Shown: positions 49,425-62,204, counted from the first letter of the stretch. The stretch: DNA of 64,000 nucleotides from Geosiphon pyriformis (GCA_016748015.1 JAAOMT010000534.1:14654-78653), one strand, 5' to 3'. Notes: generated from the letters alone by a model not told the origin. A program made the numbers and translations.

Positions 49425-49692
49425 ATTTGCAGCACCTTGGCTCCTGTCATCCTTGTGTAGACCTTGGCTATTCTTTATAGTGGTGGCTAACTGTGGGCTG
49501 TATTTTTATCGCAAAGAAAATTCTCGAATCTATAAGGTTCAAAGCTACATAGAAGTTTCATATCCTAATGCATACGCTTACGTTTTTATCGATGCACTAA
49601 CAGTTGATTGGGCTTTTGTTTCCAAGTTCCGTAAGGCAAATGCTGCTCCAAGAACACGTTTTCCACTTAGCGAGGATAACCGCAACAGTTGA
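49425..49692 (+). CDS. Possible 3' exon of an unidentified gene
   Basis: A poly-T stretch and TTTTTAG at 49418-49424 form a good acceptor, followed by an open frame FAAPWLLSSLCRPWLFFIVV...CGLYFYRKENSRIYKVQ... to TGA at 49690-49692. The first part is hydrophobic (possible membrane segment), the rest polar. A 5' exon was not found; the frame also continues back to an ATG at 49384. Antisense frames have stops. Composition is host-like with several CpGs. Family not recognised. Confidence 0.35.
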
Positions 49693-49849
49693 AGCGTTCG
49701 CATGTTGGTCAAAAGTACAGCAAAGTACAGGTTTGAGCGAGTTGATAGTCGCGAAAAATTATTTTCGTTTAAACTTTTGTTAATGAATCATTATGACAGC
49801 AGATGATTAAAAATAAAGACACATGACTTCTAAAGATAATTTTTTTTAA

Positions 49850-49975
49850 AAATTGCCTTATTGAGTGTAGTCCAACCAACATCTATTTACATGTTTTATA
49901 ATAAACGCGGCTCATGCCCTTTCTAAACGTGACCAGCCACACGAGCCGATCAAAAACTACATTATATATTTTTTT
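49850..49975 (-). mobile_element. LINE 3' tail fragment, minus strand
   Basis: Reverse complement reads GATCGGCTCGTGTGGCTGGTCACGTT, then GGGCATGAGCCGCG and TTGGACTACACTCAATAAGG, the same order of blocks as the other LINE tails. Only about 125 bases remain; no ORF2 coding precedes it. CpGs are intact (GCTCGTG, GCCGCG), so it belongs with the CpG-rich lineage seen at 36185-36975. Confidence 0.65.
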
Positions 49976-50550
49976 TCATGCTTTAGTAAAGTAATTATCT
50001 ATTCTATTACTAATTATTAAAAAAAAATATTATTTAATTTTTAAAAATGCAAATAAATAAATAAATAAATATTTAATAATATAATTAAATTTTTTATATT
50101 TTTAATATAACTTAATTACTTAATACAGTTTTTTATAATAAATTAATATTTTTATATATTAAAAAATTCAATTTAATCATTTAAGTTCATAAATAAACAA
50201 TATTAATATGAAAATTTAAGATTTATTAATTAAAATATTTATGTATATTAAATTAAAATTTTAACTTTTTATTTTAATTTTTTGTTTTTTATTTTAATTT
50301 TTTTTAAATATTATAAAATATATAAAGTCAAAAATAAAAAAATTAATTAATAAAATTATAATTATACTCATTAAAATAACAATAAAATATTAATAATTTT
50401 TATAAAATAATTTTTTATTTATAAATTTTAAAAACTTTTATATTATTTAAAGTACTTATATATATAAATTATAATAAACCAGTTTTTGCTGATTTTAAAA
50501 TATTATTTTTGTTTTTAATTAAAAGTTTTTTTAAAATTTTTTTTTAAAAT
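49976..50550. other. AT-rich desert flanking LINE copy 2
   Basis: Almost only A and T, no frame and no recognisable repeat. It abuts the A-rich tail of LINE copy 2. Confidence 0.6.
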
Positions 50551-50688
50551 TTTTTTTTTTTTTTTTTATTGCTTTACAAATGAGATCCAAATACAATCTA
50601 GTGCTATACATCAAAGAAATGATCTAAACTAAGTGTGAATCATGTACTTTCTATACGTAACCAGCCATTTGGGCTGATTAGAACAATA

Positions 50689-51300
50689 CTATGCAGCTAT
50701 GTAAACCAAAACTAAGTCATCTACACCTAAAAAAAACAAACAAGGTTTGCAAAAGCCAAAACGAACACTAAAAACATTGGCAATGCCAAGCAATTTGACC
50801 ATCCCAGCTGACAACTCAGAGGCCAAACCAGAAACCGAGACAGGAACCAAACCATCAAGGAGAATCAACCCATTTTTCTTCATATATACACAATATTTAG
50901 CATAAACTGACCAGACACTACTCCTAAAATCAAGACTAAGAGAGTGCACAAATTTGACAATCTCCAAACCAGCAACCTTTGAATTGTGAAAAATGGTGAC
51001 TGTCTTGCAAAACCAGTCATTAAAAATGAAACCCTTATAAAGAGCCATGACCAAAAAAGAGTCAGAAACACATGAAAACAACATTTGTAGTATGCTCGAA
51101 GAAGAATGAAAGAAACCAGAGATTGTCTTCCAGGAGTCCACATAAAATTCCAACAACTGACATTGGACAGAGTTATCAATCTTACAAGAGAACACATAAT
51201 CCAATGCCTCCACATTGCCACAATACAAAACATTCAAATATAGTCTATTATAAAAGCACTTCTAAACAGCAACTGACAGCTGGTGATACAAAACCTTCAT
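50689..51300 (-). pseudogene. LINE copy 2 ORF2: C-terminal zinc-binding module
   Basis: Open from 51237 to the stop at 50689-50691. It starts LYCGNVEALDYVFSC, where the family His (DHVFSC in copy 1) has become Tyr, a C-to-T change. The end, FGFCKPCLFFLGVDDLVLVYIAA, matches copies 1 and 4. This last stretch is uninterrupted. Confidence 0.8.
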
Positions 51301-51421
51301 GAAATAAGAGCATGAAACCAGCAGCCATTTGCAAGTTGGGGTGCCAAACCAAAGATGAATGGAGCCAATCAACTTCAGAAAGCAAACTGCCTGCCAAAAA
51401 CTTGAAACCAGAACCAATCTC

Positions 51422-52130
51422 TCAGTATACACAACAAACTGAATAATAAATATTACGTACAAAATATCTGGAATTGCCAAAAACCACACTACTATCAGCT
51501 ACTATAAAGTGTTCACTCAAGCGATAAGGAAGATACCAACCAGAGAGAGAAGTATTACCAGCAATCATGTCAGTGCACTCATTCTCTAAAATACCAGAGT
51601 GGCTTTTAATCTTATGCCAATTGACCTTCAAATTCTTACAGTAAATAACATTGACAATATGACAATGTTTGACCCAATACTGATTATGAAAGTTAGAACA
51701 TGTCAAACTTAATTCAGACTTACAGGCATCCAGAGCAGATTGATTATCTGAAAACAGTTTAACAAAGCTTATTGGGGGAATACACTCCAGAGCCAGCACA
51801 ATAGCCTGCAACTCTGCCAAAGTGAATGACATCAAACCCAACACACTGATGTCCAAACCCAAATCAATGTCCTCAAAAAATGCAGTGGTGTCAGTTCTAC
51901 AATTAACTGTGCTCAGATTACTAAGGGACCTATTTGTATACACTGACAAACTGTCAGCACCAACTTGTAAGAAACAATCACAAACAGAAACAAAATCACT
52001 AGATTCAAGAATGTTCAAAGAACCAACCCCATCCAAAACTAAAAAATAAGTAAAAGAGAAACCTTCATCATTGAGAAATACAACAGAAAGCTTGAACCAC
52101 TCAAGAACAGGGCCACAGGAATCTAATCTT
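51422..52130 (-). pseudogene. LINE copy 2 ORF2: RNase H domain
   Basis: Open 52036-51422. LSVYTNRSLSNLS marks the first site, where copy 1 has YIDGS (Asp replaced by Asn). AELQAIVLALEC (Glu), FSDNQSALDACK (Asp) and IKSHSGILENECTDMI (His, Asp) follow. So three of four acidic positions are kept. Confidence 0.85.
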
Positions 52131-52261
52131 TTCTAATGCTTAAAGGTATGCCAATCAAAGACAGAACCACAATGATCATAAAGTTGATCCACAAAAGCAA
52201 CACCATACCATTGGAGAAAAGAAAAAAACCTGAAAAACTATGACTTATCTAGAACAGCAAA

Positions 52262-54175
52262 CATAGGGACTTCACCACAAAATTAAAAGGACTTGGCCAA
52301 AGAGCCACCTAGGAACAAACTGCAGTCAAAAAAAACACGAACCATGCCTGCTAAAAAGTTATTGAAAGAATTGACATGAATACACACAGGAGAACTCAAT
52401 GGATGAACAGGGTGCCAGCACAGAATCTGCAAGTCATGAGATCTGTAAGAGAATAAACATTCCAGAATGCTGCCCGAATTTGTAAAACTAACAAGAAAGG
52501 CCACCTTGCTCTCAGACTGGACTTGAGAGAAAGATTTCAAACCATAAAAGGAAGAGTGATGAATTGTATCACTAGGAAAATTGAGAGGTAAGCTGGATTT
52601 AAACTTCAATTCTCTATGAATCAAGACATCTAGAATGTATTAAGTAGCTGTCTGACTACTACTAACCCAAATTGTATCATCAATGAAAGCACCAGCAGCA
52701 AAAAAGGAAAAGAGCCCAGCCCGGGACTTAGCACAACTATTCCTTGAAATAAAATGAGAACTTAACCTATAACCACATATGCTTTCCTGTTTTTTGACTT
52801 TGCATAGTAGAGGATCATAGAATATATGCCACAGAAAAGAAAAAAAAACCTCCTCTTGGTCCAAACCATCATGTACACAATAATCATTCATCAGCCCAAA
52901 GTCCATCATCACCTTGTTGGTATGATTTTTATGAATACTATTGAAAAACCGAATAAACTTGCCACATATCTTAATCTTAACCAAACTTTTCTTGAGATGT
53001 TCCCAGCTGACTGAATTATATGCTTTCTGCATATCCTGCAAAACCAACCAGAGTTTTCAATTCTTTTCCAATACATCTTCAACCACTAATTCAACCACAA
53101 AAATAGGAGACTGAGTTGTTGTACTTTTTAAAACTAAAAAATTGTCCTCACAAAGAATGTTGAAAGAGCTGCATGCCAAAGAGATCCTATCAGAAAGAAT
53201 CTTGGAAAAGATCTTATGAGCTGTCTCAATTAAAGCAATTGGGTGAGTATTTATAAAAACACTTTCCCACTTATATGGTTTAAGAATTATTAAAACCCAA
53301 GCTTCCAACCAAGGTCCAGACACTGATTCAAAAGACAAACAAAAGTTCAAAAGCACTAAAAGCATATCCAGAATTGACTTGTTACAATGTTTCCAAAGCT
53401 TGTTTGTAATACTCAAGAAACCAGCAGCTTTGCCATCAGGCAGATTAGAAATCACATTAAGCAGTTCATTAGACTCAACTGAATGTATTACACCAGAAAA
53501 GACTTCATCAAAAACATAATCTAACAGCCAATATTAATGAGACCAAACATTAGTAATATTAGCAACTACACTATGCTTTCTGTTTCAATCTTCCATAATA
53601 ACATCCACCTTAGATTTAACTGAATTGGACTCCAAAATAAGTTTGTCTTCTACAACCAGATGGTCCACAATCACTTTGTGGAAAGAACACTCCAAAACAT
53701 TCCTGATAGTATGATCTTTATTCATCTCGAAGCTTTCTATTCTCTTATTTATAGCAGTTCTAATGTTTGCTTCTTTAGTTGCCAAAGATTCAGCAAGCTT
53801 GGATACACGATAAGACTTTCTTATGCCAGAGAGAGCAGAATAAACACGACTAGAGTTTGCATCAGAGTTAATGAGGTTCTGACTAACTGAGGCTTTGACA
53901 CTATCCAAAAAATCTCAGCACTTTATAAGAGAGACAAAACTACTAATATTGTCCTTACAAGATGCCTTGACAATCTTTAAAACCAAAAACTCTAACCTAT
54001 AAAACTTTGAAGAGACTTTGGTAAAAACACTATCAAAATTCTTAAACCATTTCTTACTAAATATCTCATTTGCAGAAAAGACCACTATCCTGTATAAAAC
54101 ATTCCACATGGCATCCAGATCTGAGAACTTGACAGTAACAGTGAATTTGTTAGAGAACATTTCAGCATTGGCCAA
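52262..54175 (-). pseudogene. LINE copy 2 ORF2: reverse transcriptase domain
   Basis: Open pieces at 54175-53915, 53908-53585, 53455-53057 and 53047-52640, plus the 52624-52283 connection region. Landmarks: LPDGKAAGFLSITNKLWK, ILKPYKWES, THPIALIE, LQDMQKAYNSVSWEHL (the Asp of the first catalytic motif has become Asn in AYNSV) and GAFIDDTIWV (catalytic F-I-D-D near 52670). A TGA in EKN-stop-KLWLV replaces the Cys codon of copy 1. Confidence 0.85.
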
Positions 54176-54239
54176 TATGACATTTCTAAAATTTTTTTAT
54201 CTATTGTTATTAGCACCCTTAAAATCAAACTTCTAATAA

Positions 54240-55036
54240 TTTTTATTAGCCTGCTTATGAAGAAAGTTCAACTGCACATCCAAAAGTCCACCCAAACCCA
54301 CTGACACAAAAACAGCTTGATGATCAGTATCAAAAAATTCACCAACATCACACATTACACAATCCACCACAGCATTAACTAAGTTTGCAGAAACAAACAA
54401 GAAATCAATAGTCTTAGTTACACCTCAAGAGTTAACCTATGTGGGCATTTTGACAAAAGAACTTCCACCCAAGGAATTGACCAAACTAAGATCTAAACAC
54501 CTCTTAAAACTAGCACACCTTTGAAAGCTGTTTTCATTGAAGTCACCACCCAAAACCACAAATGAGAATTCATTAACTGTCTTTGCTATCACAGAATTGA
54601 CATCATTAGCCTGAGAAATGTGAACAGCCAGAGATGTCCCAGTGTAAAGCCCCAAAATCAACACAGAAAGTTTATTTTTGAACAACAGCTTGACTGAAAG
54701 AAGCCAACCAGGCACCTTAGAAACCTTACAAACATGACAAGCTAGAGAATTGTTCATAATAATTGCAATGCCAACACCAAAAAACCCCTTATCCAACCCA
54801 GATAAAAAAACTTTGACCCCATCAAACTTATCTTTAATCCAGAGCTTACAACTAGACCTCAGCTTTGTCTCAGTAATTATCAAAACCAAATTTCCAGAAT
54901 CTCTATGCCAATAGATAATGTCCTCTTGCTTGGCAGGAATATTGATACTGCGAACATTACACATCACAAATTTCCAAACAAAATTACTCATTGGGAAGAA
55001 AGAGAAGTAGACAATCCCAAACCAGAGCACAAACAA
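54240..55036 (-). pseudogene. LINE copy 2 ORF2: AP-type endonuclease domain
   Basis: Motifs: FVMCNVRSINIPAKQEDII, IITETKLRS (Glu), VVLGGDFNENS (Asp, Asn), KTIDFLFVSANLVN and EFFDTDHQAVFV (Asp-His). All catalytic positions are still present. After KMPT the frame meets TAG and then TGA where copy 1 reads W in IWANSWGV, and TAG at 54233-54235 where copy 3 keeps Trp. Confidence 0.85.
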
Positions 55037-57000
55037 TTCAGTCTTTCCAAGACAGATTCAACTGTCACCTCTAAAGCCACTATCTTAGATTCCAATCCAC
55101 CCACCTTGGTAGTCAAAACTTTAGAACTACTTAAACTAAGATCAGCAACCGATTCTACAACAACAACTATAAGAGAGGAAAAAGAAGACACCAGTGTATC
55201 ATCTAGAGCCATTTCTGAGTCCAAATTAGACACTACAGATGCAAAGACAACCAGAGGAGGGACATGAGAATCAGACACCAAAGGCACCAATTCTACAAAG
55301 CTCAATTTTTTTATAATAGCCAAAACCTGGTCTGTCAAAAGCTTCAAAGAGCATTCCATAGAAACCAATCAATCAACCAAGCAGAAATCACCAAGAGAGT
55401 CAGAAACCAACAAGCCAGGTTTAGCACCTGAAAATAAACCAGTACCAAAAAAATCTGACAAAACCACATGAAAGGGAGAACTGCTAGCAACCTGTGCCCA
55501 AGTCTTCCTGCCAAAAGAAACTGGATAAACAATTGGCACCTGTTTCTTTTTATATATGTTGGTCAAACAGATCTAATCCTGAAAAGTTACCACCCACTTA
55601 CCATGAGCACCAAAATTCCCACCCAATGAACACACTATAGAGATATGATCCAATTGTTTATACTTGGCACAACAAGCCAGAAAAAGACCAGTTCAGTGTA
55701 AATTCACATTCTTATAAACTGGAATAGAACCAATAACAGCCAATTTGGATGCCTCATTCTCAAAACAGACTACTGCACATTTATTACATACATAAAAACT
55801 AAGATTATAACCAATAAAACAGGTCTTCCCACCATATGATTCAAGTAAACTAGACAAATTATAAGCAGTGGTACCAACTGATAAAGTATAAAGCAAAGTT
55901 CTATGCTGATCCCTAAATATCCAAGATTGTTTATCCTCAATTGCCAAGACAACTCGCACAGAATCCTTTCTTATGAAAACCAACCACTTAGAAGTAACTG
56001 AACTAGCTACTTTAGATAATTCATATTCGACCAAAGCTTTTTGCCACAGACCAATCAATTGCATCTTGATTGACACAATCTTTCCAAACTTAGAAAACAC
56101 AGATTTCACAGCCAATTTGAGAAAATCAACTGGGATCTCCTTGATAATTACTTCCCGATCCGAATGACTGTTTACTTTCCTTATCTCATCATTGACCAGA
56201 ATTTTTTCACTAACAGCCAATTTTTTTGCCTTTTTTAAACTAGATTCCAAAGTAAAAGATAATCTGATAATTCCAGGAAATTTTAAGAGAGTAGAAGCTC
56301 CTCCAAAACCATCCACATGATAAAAATTTTTTTTCACACAAATCAACTTATTACTAATTGTTTTACCAAGCACAGCCGAAAGTTCAATGTCAAGTATGAA
56401 AGATTTTACTGGCTCGAAGTTTCTTTTTTCCAAAACACGTGACTTGATACTCAGCAGCTGATTGAGACTTTTAAACTTAGGAGGTGGAAGAGCCACCATA
56501 TTCTCATTACCACTCAAAATGTCAAATGAAGGAGGTTTCGGAGGTTGACTTAACACATATGTATGAATGCGTGTTTTCCTGGACATAATATTGTTCTTTA
56601 TGCTATTGACTACCGAATTGTCCAAGTCAGCATAACTAGTTTCTTTAGTGACAGTATTTTTTATGTTTTCTAAGTTCAACAGGTTGTCCATGCTACTTGC
56701 TTCACTTTCTATTTTACTGCTCCAAGATTTTGAAAACTTATTGTCAATAATACTAATATTGGCCAGACCCAATGGTCTAGTAAATGAGTCAATTATACTG
56801 ACTCTGACTTTAAGATTCCTCGGCTTCTTATAAGATGCACTGCGTGAATACACACTATTTACCCTTTTTTTCTTTGTATCAAGCTGGTTTTCCAACTCAG
56901 CAGAAATAGATCGAGAACCATTAGTAACAAAATTTGCCAGTTCTATGTTTACAAATAAAGATACATCTGAAGAAATAGTTAAAATATAAAGGAAATAAGG
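54988..57000 (-). pseudogene. LINE copy 2 ORF1: RRM-like domain, zinc knuckle, coiled coil
   Basis: Open from 56895 (first ATG; the open frame extends further upstream) to 55693, 400 codons. Near 56160-55950, VIIKEIPVDFLKLAVKSVF, FGKIVSIKMQLIGLWQKALV is the RRM-like block. A TGA follows VNLH where copy 1 has Trp, then a knuckle CCAKYKQLDHISIVC whose second Cys is lost (copy 1 keeps CX2CX4HX4C). A TAG further on (near 55575) and a second open stretch to 54988 hold a heptad-like coiled coil (VGGLESKIVALEVTVESVLE). The order RRM, knuckle, coiled coil differs from the coiled coil first layout of animal L1 ORF1 proteins. Confidence 0.8.
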
Positions 57001-57083
57001 AGTAAGGAAAACTTTTTCTTTGACAATATCTCACTTTCATTGTGATCGGGGGATTAACAAGAGAAAGAAATTTTTTTTTTTTT

Positions 57084-58440
57084 AAATAATTAACTAAAAC
57101 TAATTTTTATATAATAATTATTATTATAAAAAGTTTTAAAATCTTTGGTAATAAAACTATTTTTTTTTTTTATTATTTTTTATATATTTATACTTAATTT
57201 TATAATAGTTTTATTAATTATAATACTTAATCTAAATCTAATTATAAACAATAAATTTTTTTTGAATAATAATATTAGATATACTTTAATATTTTTGATA
57301 AAATCTTAAATATTAAATTAATACTTATTGGTTAATAATAATATAATATTGTATATTTTAAAAATTTTAAAACTATTAAGATTATTTTTATTTGTTATTT
57401 GTTTTTAATAATAAATAATAGTATTAAAATTTTTTTTTTATAAAATTAAATTGGTTAATTTTTTATAACTATATTGTTTTTAAAATTAACAAATTAGTTT
57501 TTTAAGTTTATTATTATATTTGTTTTATTTCTTAATCTTTTAAATTTTTTTAATAATTAAAATATATTTGGTTTTTAAATTAATTTAAATTTTATTGTTT
57601 ATAAAATTAATATATTAAAAAAAATTATATTTAATAAGAAATTCTTAATTGTTAATTGTGTTTTAAATATTAAAATTTAGATTATTTTTTTATTGTTATT
57701 AGTTAATTCTAAAATTTTTGTGTTTTGTTTTATTAATATAAAATTTTATATTAAAACAGCTACTTTTTTGGGTTTTTTTTTACTATTATTATAATTATTA
57801 ATTTTATAATTGGTTTTATATTGGTATTCTTAAAATTTTAACTGGTTAAATTAAATTTATTAGTTAATTTTATTACAGAATTTATAATATTTTAATTTAT
57901 ATAATAAAAAAAGTTATTAATAAATTATGTTTTTATAATTGTTAAAACCAAAAAAAATGCTTATAATTAAGAAAAATATCGTTATTTTTAAAAGAATTAT
58001 AAAGATAAAATATAAAAATTAATAATAATATGTTTAATAAAAATTTAAGTTTTTTATAAGTAAAAAAAAAGATTAATATTTTAAGATTTATAAATTTATA
58101 ATATCAAATTTAATACAAATAAACTGTTATATTAATAAAAAATTAAAAAATTAAAATAATAATAATAATATAATGAATATATATTATTATTATTATTATT
58201 ATTATTATTTCTTAAAATTAGAATAGTTTATCACCAATTTCCACAATTTGTATTGTTAATATATGTTTATAGTATTTATGAATGAATATTTATAAAAAAT
58301 GTATAAATTTAGTAAGTTATAATTTGTAAATTGTTATCAATTTGTTATATAAATTTTCCATTGATAAAAAATTATTAAAAGGAATAAAAATTATTTTATA
58401 ATTTAGATATTTATTTTAATAAAATATTTTAATATTTGGA
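57084..58440. other. AT-rich desert with a palindromic AAT/ATT microsatellite
   Basis: Nearly pure A/T without reading frames. At about 58155-58210 an (AAT)n run is followed after 10 bases by an (ATT)n run, so the two arms are complementary. No transposon could be recognised. Confidence 0.6.
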
Positions 58441-60571
58441 GAAATATTCGGCCATAATAGAATAAAAGATACGTGAACTCACATGATTTTATATAAATTA
58501 AAATTTTATATACGCTTTTATTTTGTGTGTGCTTTTTAATATGGAGCACAAAATTCGATATTTAGTTAGACGGTCTAAATTTTTTTTCAAGCACTCCACT
58601 CATTTTGAAACCGTTTTAGGTACCATGGTCATCCATCCTCAATTGCTGACACAAAAATTGGAAGCAAACAATCAACAAACAAATAAGCAATCGAAACGGA
58701 ATTCCAGATTCCGAGATTATGTTTAAAAAATTGAAGTTTTCCTAAAAATTTAAGATTCACATGGTGGCACTTGAACAAAAATAGGAGTCTGTTGATGTAA
58801 TGAAAAATGAAAAATGTATGCATAGCAACCCAAAAAATTGTCGATAATTTTTGATCAGCCAATGTGATTTAAACCCATATCACATAGAAGGGAGCCAATG
58901 AAAAAAAAAGATACAATAAAGACTTAAACCGCTTTCAGTTGAAAGTGTTGACCTTTTTTAATTATTTGAATAGTATTTTGAAGAATAATAGAATTAAAGA
59001 TAAGCCTAGTATTTTATTTACACATTTAATTAGAAGCAATAGTTGGTTGAAAAAGAATTTTAAATTTGAGCATGATTATATATATATATATCAAAATTCC
59101 TGAATTAGGTAATTTATTCGACCAATTAAAAAAATTGTAATTGAAGCAAACAAATAAAGAGATATATTTGTTATTGATCGTATCTTAATTACATTTCTTC
59201 TAGGAAACAAATTTATTTTGAGTTGATCCAGTTCAATCCAATCCATTTTAATTCAATTCAATCCTAATCCATCACAGTTTTTCTCATCAAACCTTGAAAC
59301 TTTTTTTAATTTAGAGAGATAAATTTTTTATTTCAACCAACTACATGTAATATTGTTATACTAATTCTTATTTAAAAAATCTCAATTTAAGAATCACTCA
59401 ATTTTTCTATTAATAGAATCTAAATTTAAATCTCAAAGATATTCTAGAACATTTATTTCCGAAGCAGGCTTTGTGCTGAGCGTTTCAAAGAGTGTTATAC
59501 ATTTTCGAGATTTTAGAATTCTTTTTTAATTTTTAGAAAATTGGAATGAAGTTTTCCAAAATAACGTTTAATTAATCAAAAACTTGTTTTTTTTACATAC
59601 AATTTCCTTTTTTGAAATGCTATAAATTTTTATTATTGAATATATTTTAAGAATTGATTTAACGATTTTTGAAACTAATACTAAATTTAAAATCCAATAA
59701 TCGAATCATATGACCAGTTTTCAGAATTATGATTGCCTGATATTTTTGAGAACGATATATATCATGTTCTCTATACCCATTGAAGGCTCCGAAATTTGAT
59801 TCATCATATACGGAAAATTTGAATTAAATTACTTCATTAATTAAACAATATTGATTAAAACTATATTACTTTCCTTTTGAAGTTATTTATCCAAGTCTCA
59901 ATTAATTCCTGATTAGGTGCCATAGAATTCCATTACTAAAAAGATCTTCTCAAGAGTTGCTATTTAGGGTGATAAAAAAAAAAGCATGGGTGAATTTCCG
60001 GATTCAGGAGTTAAATTTAACAAAAGAAAGAATAAATGAATAAATGAATAAATGAATGAATGAATGAATGAATAAATGAATAAATGAATGCTTCCTGTTT
60101 TCCGAAGATTTATGGTTGATAATGCAATTTGAGCGAAATACTTGGAAATGGAATATATCTAGAAATTTAATTCTAAAATTGATATTTCCCTTTTAATATT
60201 CCCCCATTAATATTGTTAAATTGCTTTATTTAAAATAATATAATTGAAATTTATCTGTATATAAAATATTTTCAGAAAAATAACTAACAATTAAAATTTA
60301 ACGCATTTATCTTTTGATTGTTACAATTTTTGGTTACAAATAAAAAATAATAATATTACCTATTTTTGGGAACAAATCAAAAGTATTTTGATATATTATT
60401 TTTTCTACTTGGAAAAAGGGAGTTTGCATTTTTGATCGGAACTTTCGGAGTTCTCATCAAATTCTGTATAGAAATTGGAAATATCGAGCCCCATAAGCCC
60501 ATTGAGCATATTGTCATTGTTACCTAATTTCTGATTTGCCTGATCTTCATCATGGTAACAACAACCACAAC

Positions 60572-60629
<58 letters not shown>

Positions 60630-60936
60630 CCAACTTTAATAGGTTCACTGGATACTGCCACCGGATTTTAGAAAATTAAAAGATATCATTCAGAAATTAA
60701 AGATTCGAACCAATGAGATATTGAATTTTATTATTACACCAACGTAATTTGAATTTATCATTGCTATCTAAAATCACAAACTTAGCAATCAAATTTTCCA
60801 TCAATTTCTTTCATCTTAAAAAGATTTAAGATCCAAAATAAAACCTTTAAAATCTAAATATAGATTTGAAATAAATTTGTCTGTTTCCCAATTTTTGCGT
60901 CATAAATTTTAATGATTTTCTTTTTTAATTACTTAA

Positions 60937-60967
<31 letters not shown>

Positions 60968-61270
60968 ATTACTTACTTACTTTACCTTTAATTACTTATT
61001 CATGTATCACATATTGAAGTTTACTAAATTTGATATTCTCGTTTGATGACTCGGAATTTCAATTCATAATTAATTCCCTCTTTCTTGCTTTTTTTCATAC
61101 ACGTTTTCACATCTCCGGCATAAATAACTAATTTTTCTTTTGCCCCGATAATAGGTTTCCATTTTTAGAAAGAAAAGGAAAATGGTAAATTGATAATCAT
61201 TGAATTTGACAATAGGAGTTGGGGTCAATTCAGAATTTAGTATGAGGGAGGATTCTCAGCTAACAAACAG

Positions 61271-61281
61271 AGTAGTAGTGA

Positions 61282-61331
<50 letters not shown>

Positions 61332-61372
61332 ATAATAGTAGTGATAATAGTAGTAATAGTAGCAGTAGTAGG
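61271..61372. repeat. (TAG)n microsatellite
   Basis: About 100 bases of TAG/AAT/TGA-interrupted trinucleotide repeat. Its open frame translates as poly-Val and is not a gene. Confidence 0.9.
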
Positions 61373-62046
61373 TCGTTTGGCTATTCCTTCAAATCAATAA
61401 TCAGGTAACTAATCACCTTTTAACACAAAATGATCCGTGGGAGATTATTGGTGATAATTCAGCCAGCACGAGAAAAGCCAAACGGAGTCACACTCCGTCT
61501 GTTGTTCCAATTTTAAAAAAGGAATTTACTAACAATCACACAGCCAATCAATGTTAATTATCTGAGATACAAAGTTTTTTTTAATTCTGGTTGTTGTCGA
61601 TGATAGCAAACCCTTTTGCAGAGGCTTACGATAAGAAGTTTGGTGAGATGGTAACGACAGTTGGTGATGCATCAACAAAGAAATCTGAGAACTTCTATCG
61701 TACGACATGAGAAAATTACCATTAAAAATATTATTATAGGCACGAGAGATATTTATTTTAAAATAAAAACAAGGAACCTTTTAACCGTCGGCAGTGTCAG
61801 AGGCTTTTTTTTCGGTCGGAGTTAAATCAATAACTCCGCGAATTATGTTTAATTTACGCCCGGTACAACTGATTGATGATGATGATGATGATTGATGTAC
61901 CCTATATATATTTCCACCCAAACTACTTAAAACTTTTCCGTCACAGCCTTTTTTCCTTTTCCTTTTACCTCGTTAGGGATTAACTTTTTTTTCTTTCTTC
62001 AAGAAAACTTTTCAACGAAAACAATACTCTTTATTTTTTCAGCTTA

Positions 62047-62140
62047 CCTACCTACCTATCTACCTACCTACCTACCTACCTACCCTACCTACCTACCTAC
62101 CTACCTACCTACCCTACCTACCCTACCTACCCTACCTATC
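62047..62140. repeat. (CTAC)n microsatellite upstream of the Ser/Thr-rich gene
   Basis: About 20 CTAC units with several CCCTAC variants, about 65 bases before the ATG at 62205. It probably lies in the 5' untranslated region or core promoter and so could vary expression with repeat number (inference). Confidence 0.85.
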
Positions 62141-62204
62141 CATCCAATAAAAGAATTTAAAAACCACCCTCAATACTATTTACCCTGGAGTTTTATCATT
62201 AAAT

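Larger units (their letters stand above)
50551..57073 (-). mobile_element. Nearly full-length LINE, copy 2, inactivated
   Basis: About 6.5 kb. On the minus strand it starts AAATTTCTTTCTCTTG near 57073 and ends with the family tail followed by a long A run (50551-50569). Domain order equals copy 1: ORF1 (RRM-like, knuckle, coiled coil), endonuclease, RT, RNase H and zinc module. It is interrupted by stops, many of which are TAG or TGA where copy 1 has Trp. This is the least decayed full copy in ORF1 and the best template for describing the family. No clear target-site duplication was seen. Confidence 0.9.
58441..62204. other. Host-like intergenic region rich in microsatellites
   Basis: No convincing gene on either strand; a 67-codon frame at 58523-58726 lacks any motif. 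Simple repeats: mixed (AATG)n/(AATA)n about 60032-60090, (AAT)n 60572-60625, (ACTT)n about 60935-60981, (TAG)n 61271-61372 and (CTAC)n 62047-62140. The last lies just before the start of the 62205 gene and may be in its 5' untranslated region. A 7-bp inverted repeat with a 3-base loop is at 61492-61508. Confidence 0.55.

Noticed and set aside
58523-58862. Overlapping plus- and minus-strand frames near 58.6 kb
   Set aside because: Neither has a recognisable domain or supporting splice signals, and they contradict each other.
60640-60725. tRNA-like T-arm (GGTTCGAATC on the minus strand)
   Set aside because: The surrounding bases do not form an acceptor stem or anticodon arm.
61200-61400. Open frame encoding a long poly-Val/Ile protein
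   Set aside because: It is the translation of the (TAG)n microsatellite read as GTA; no other coding character.
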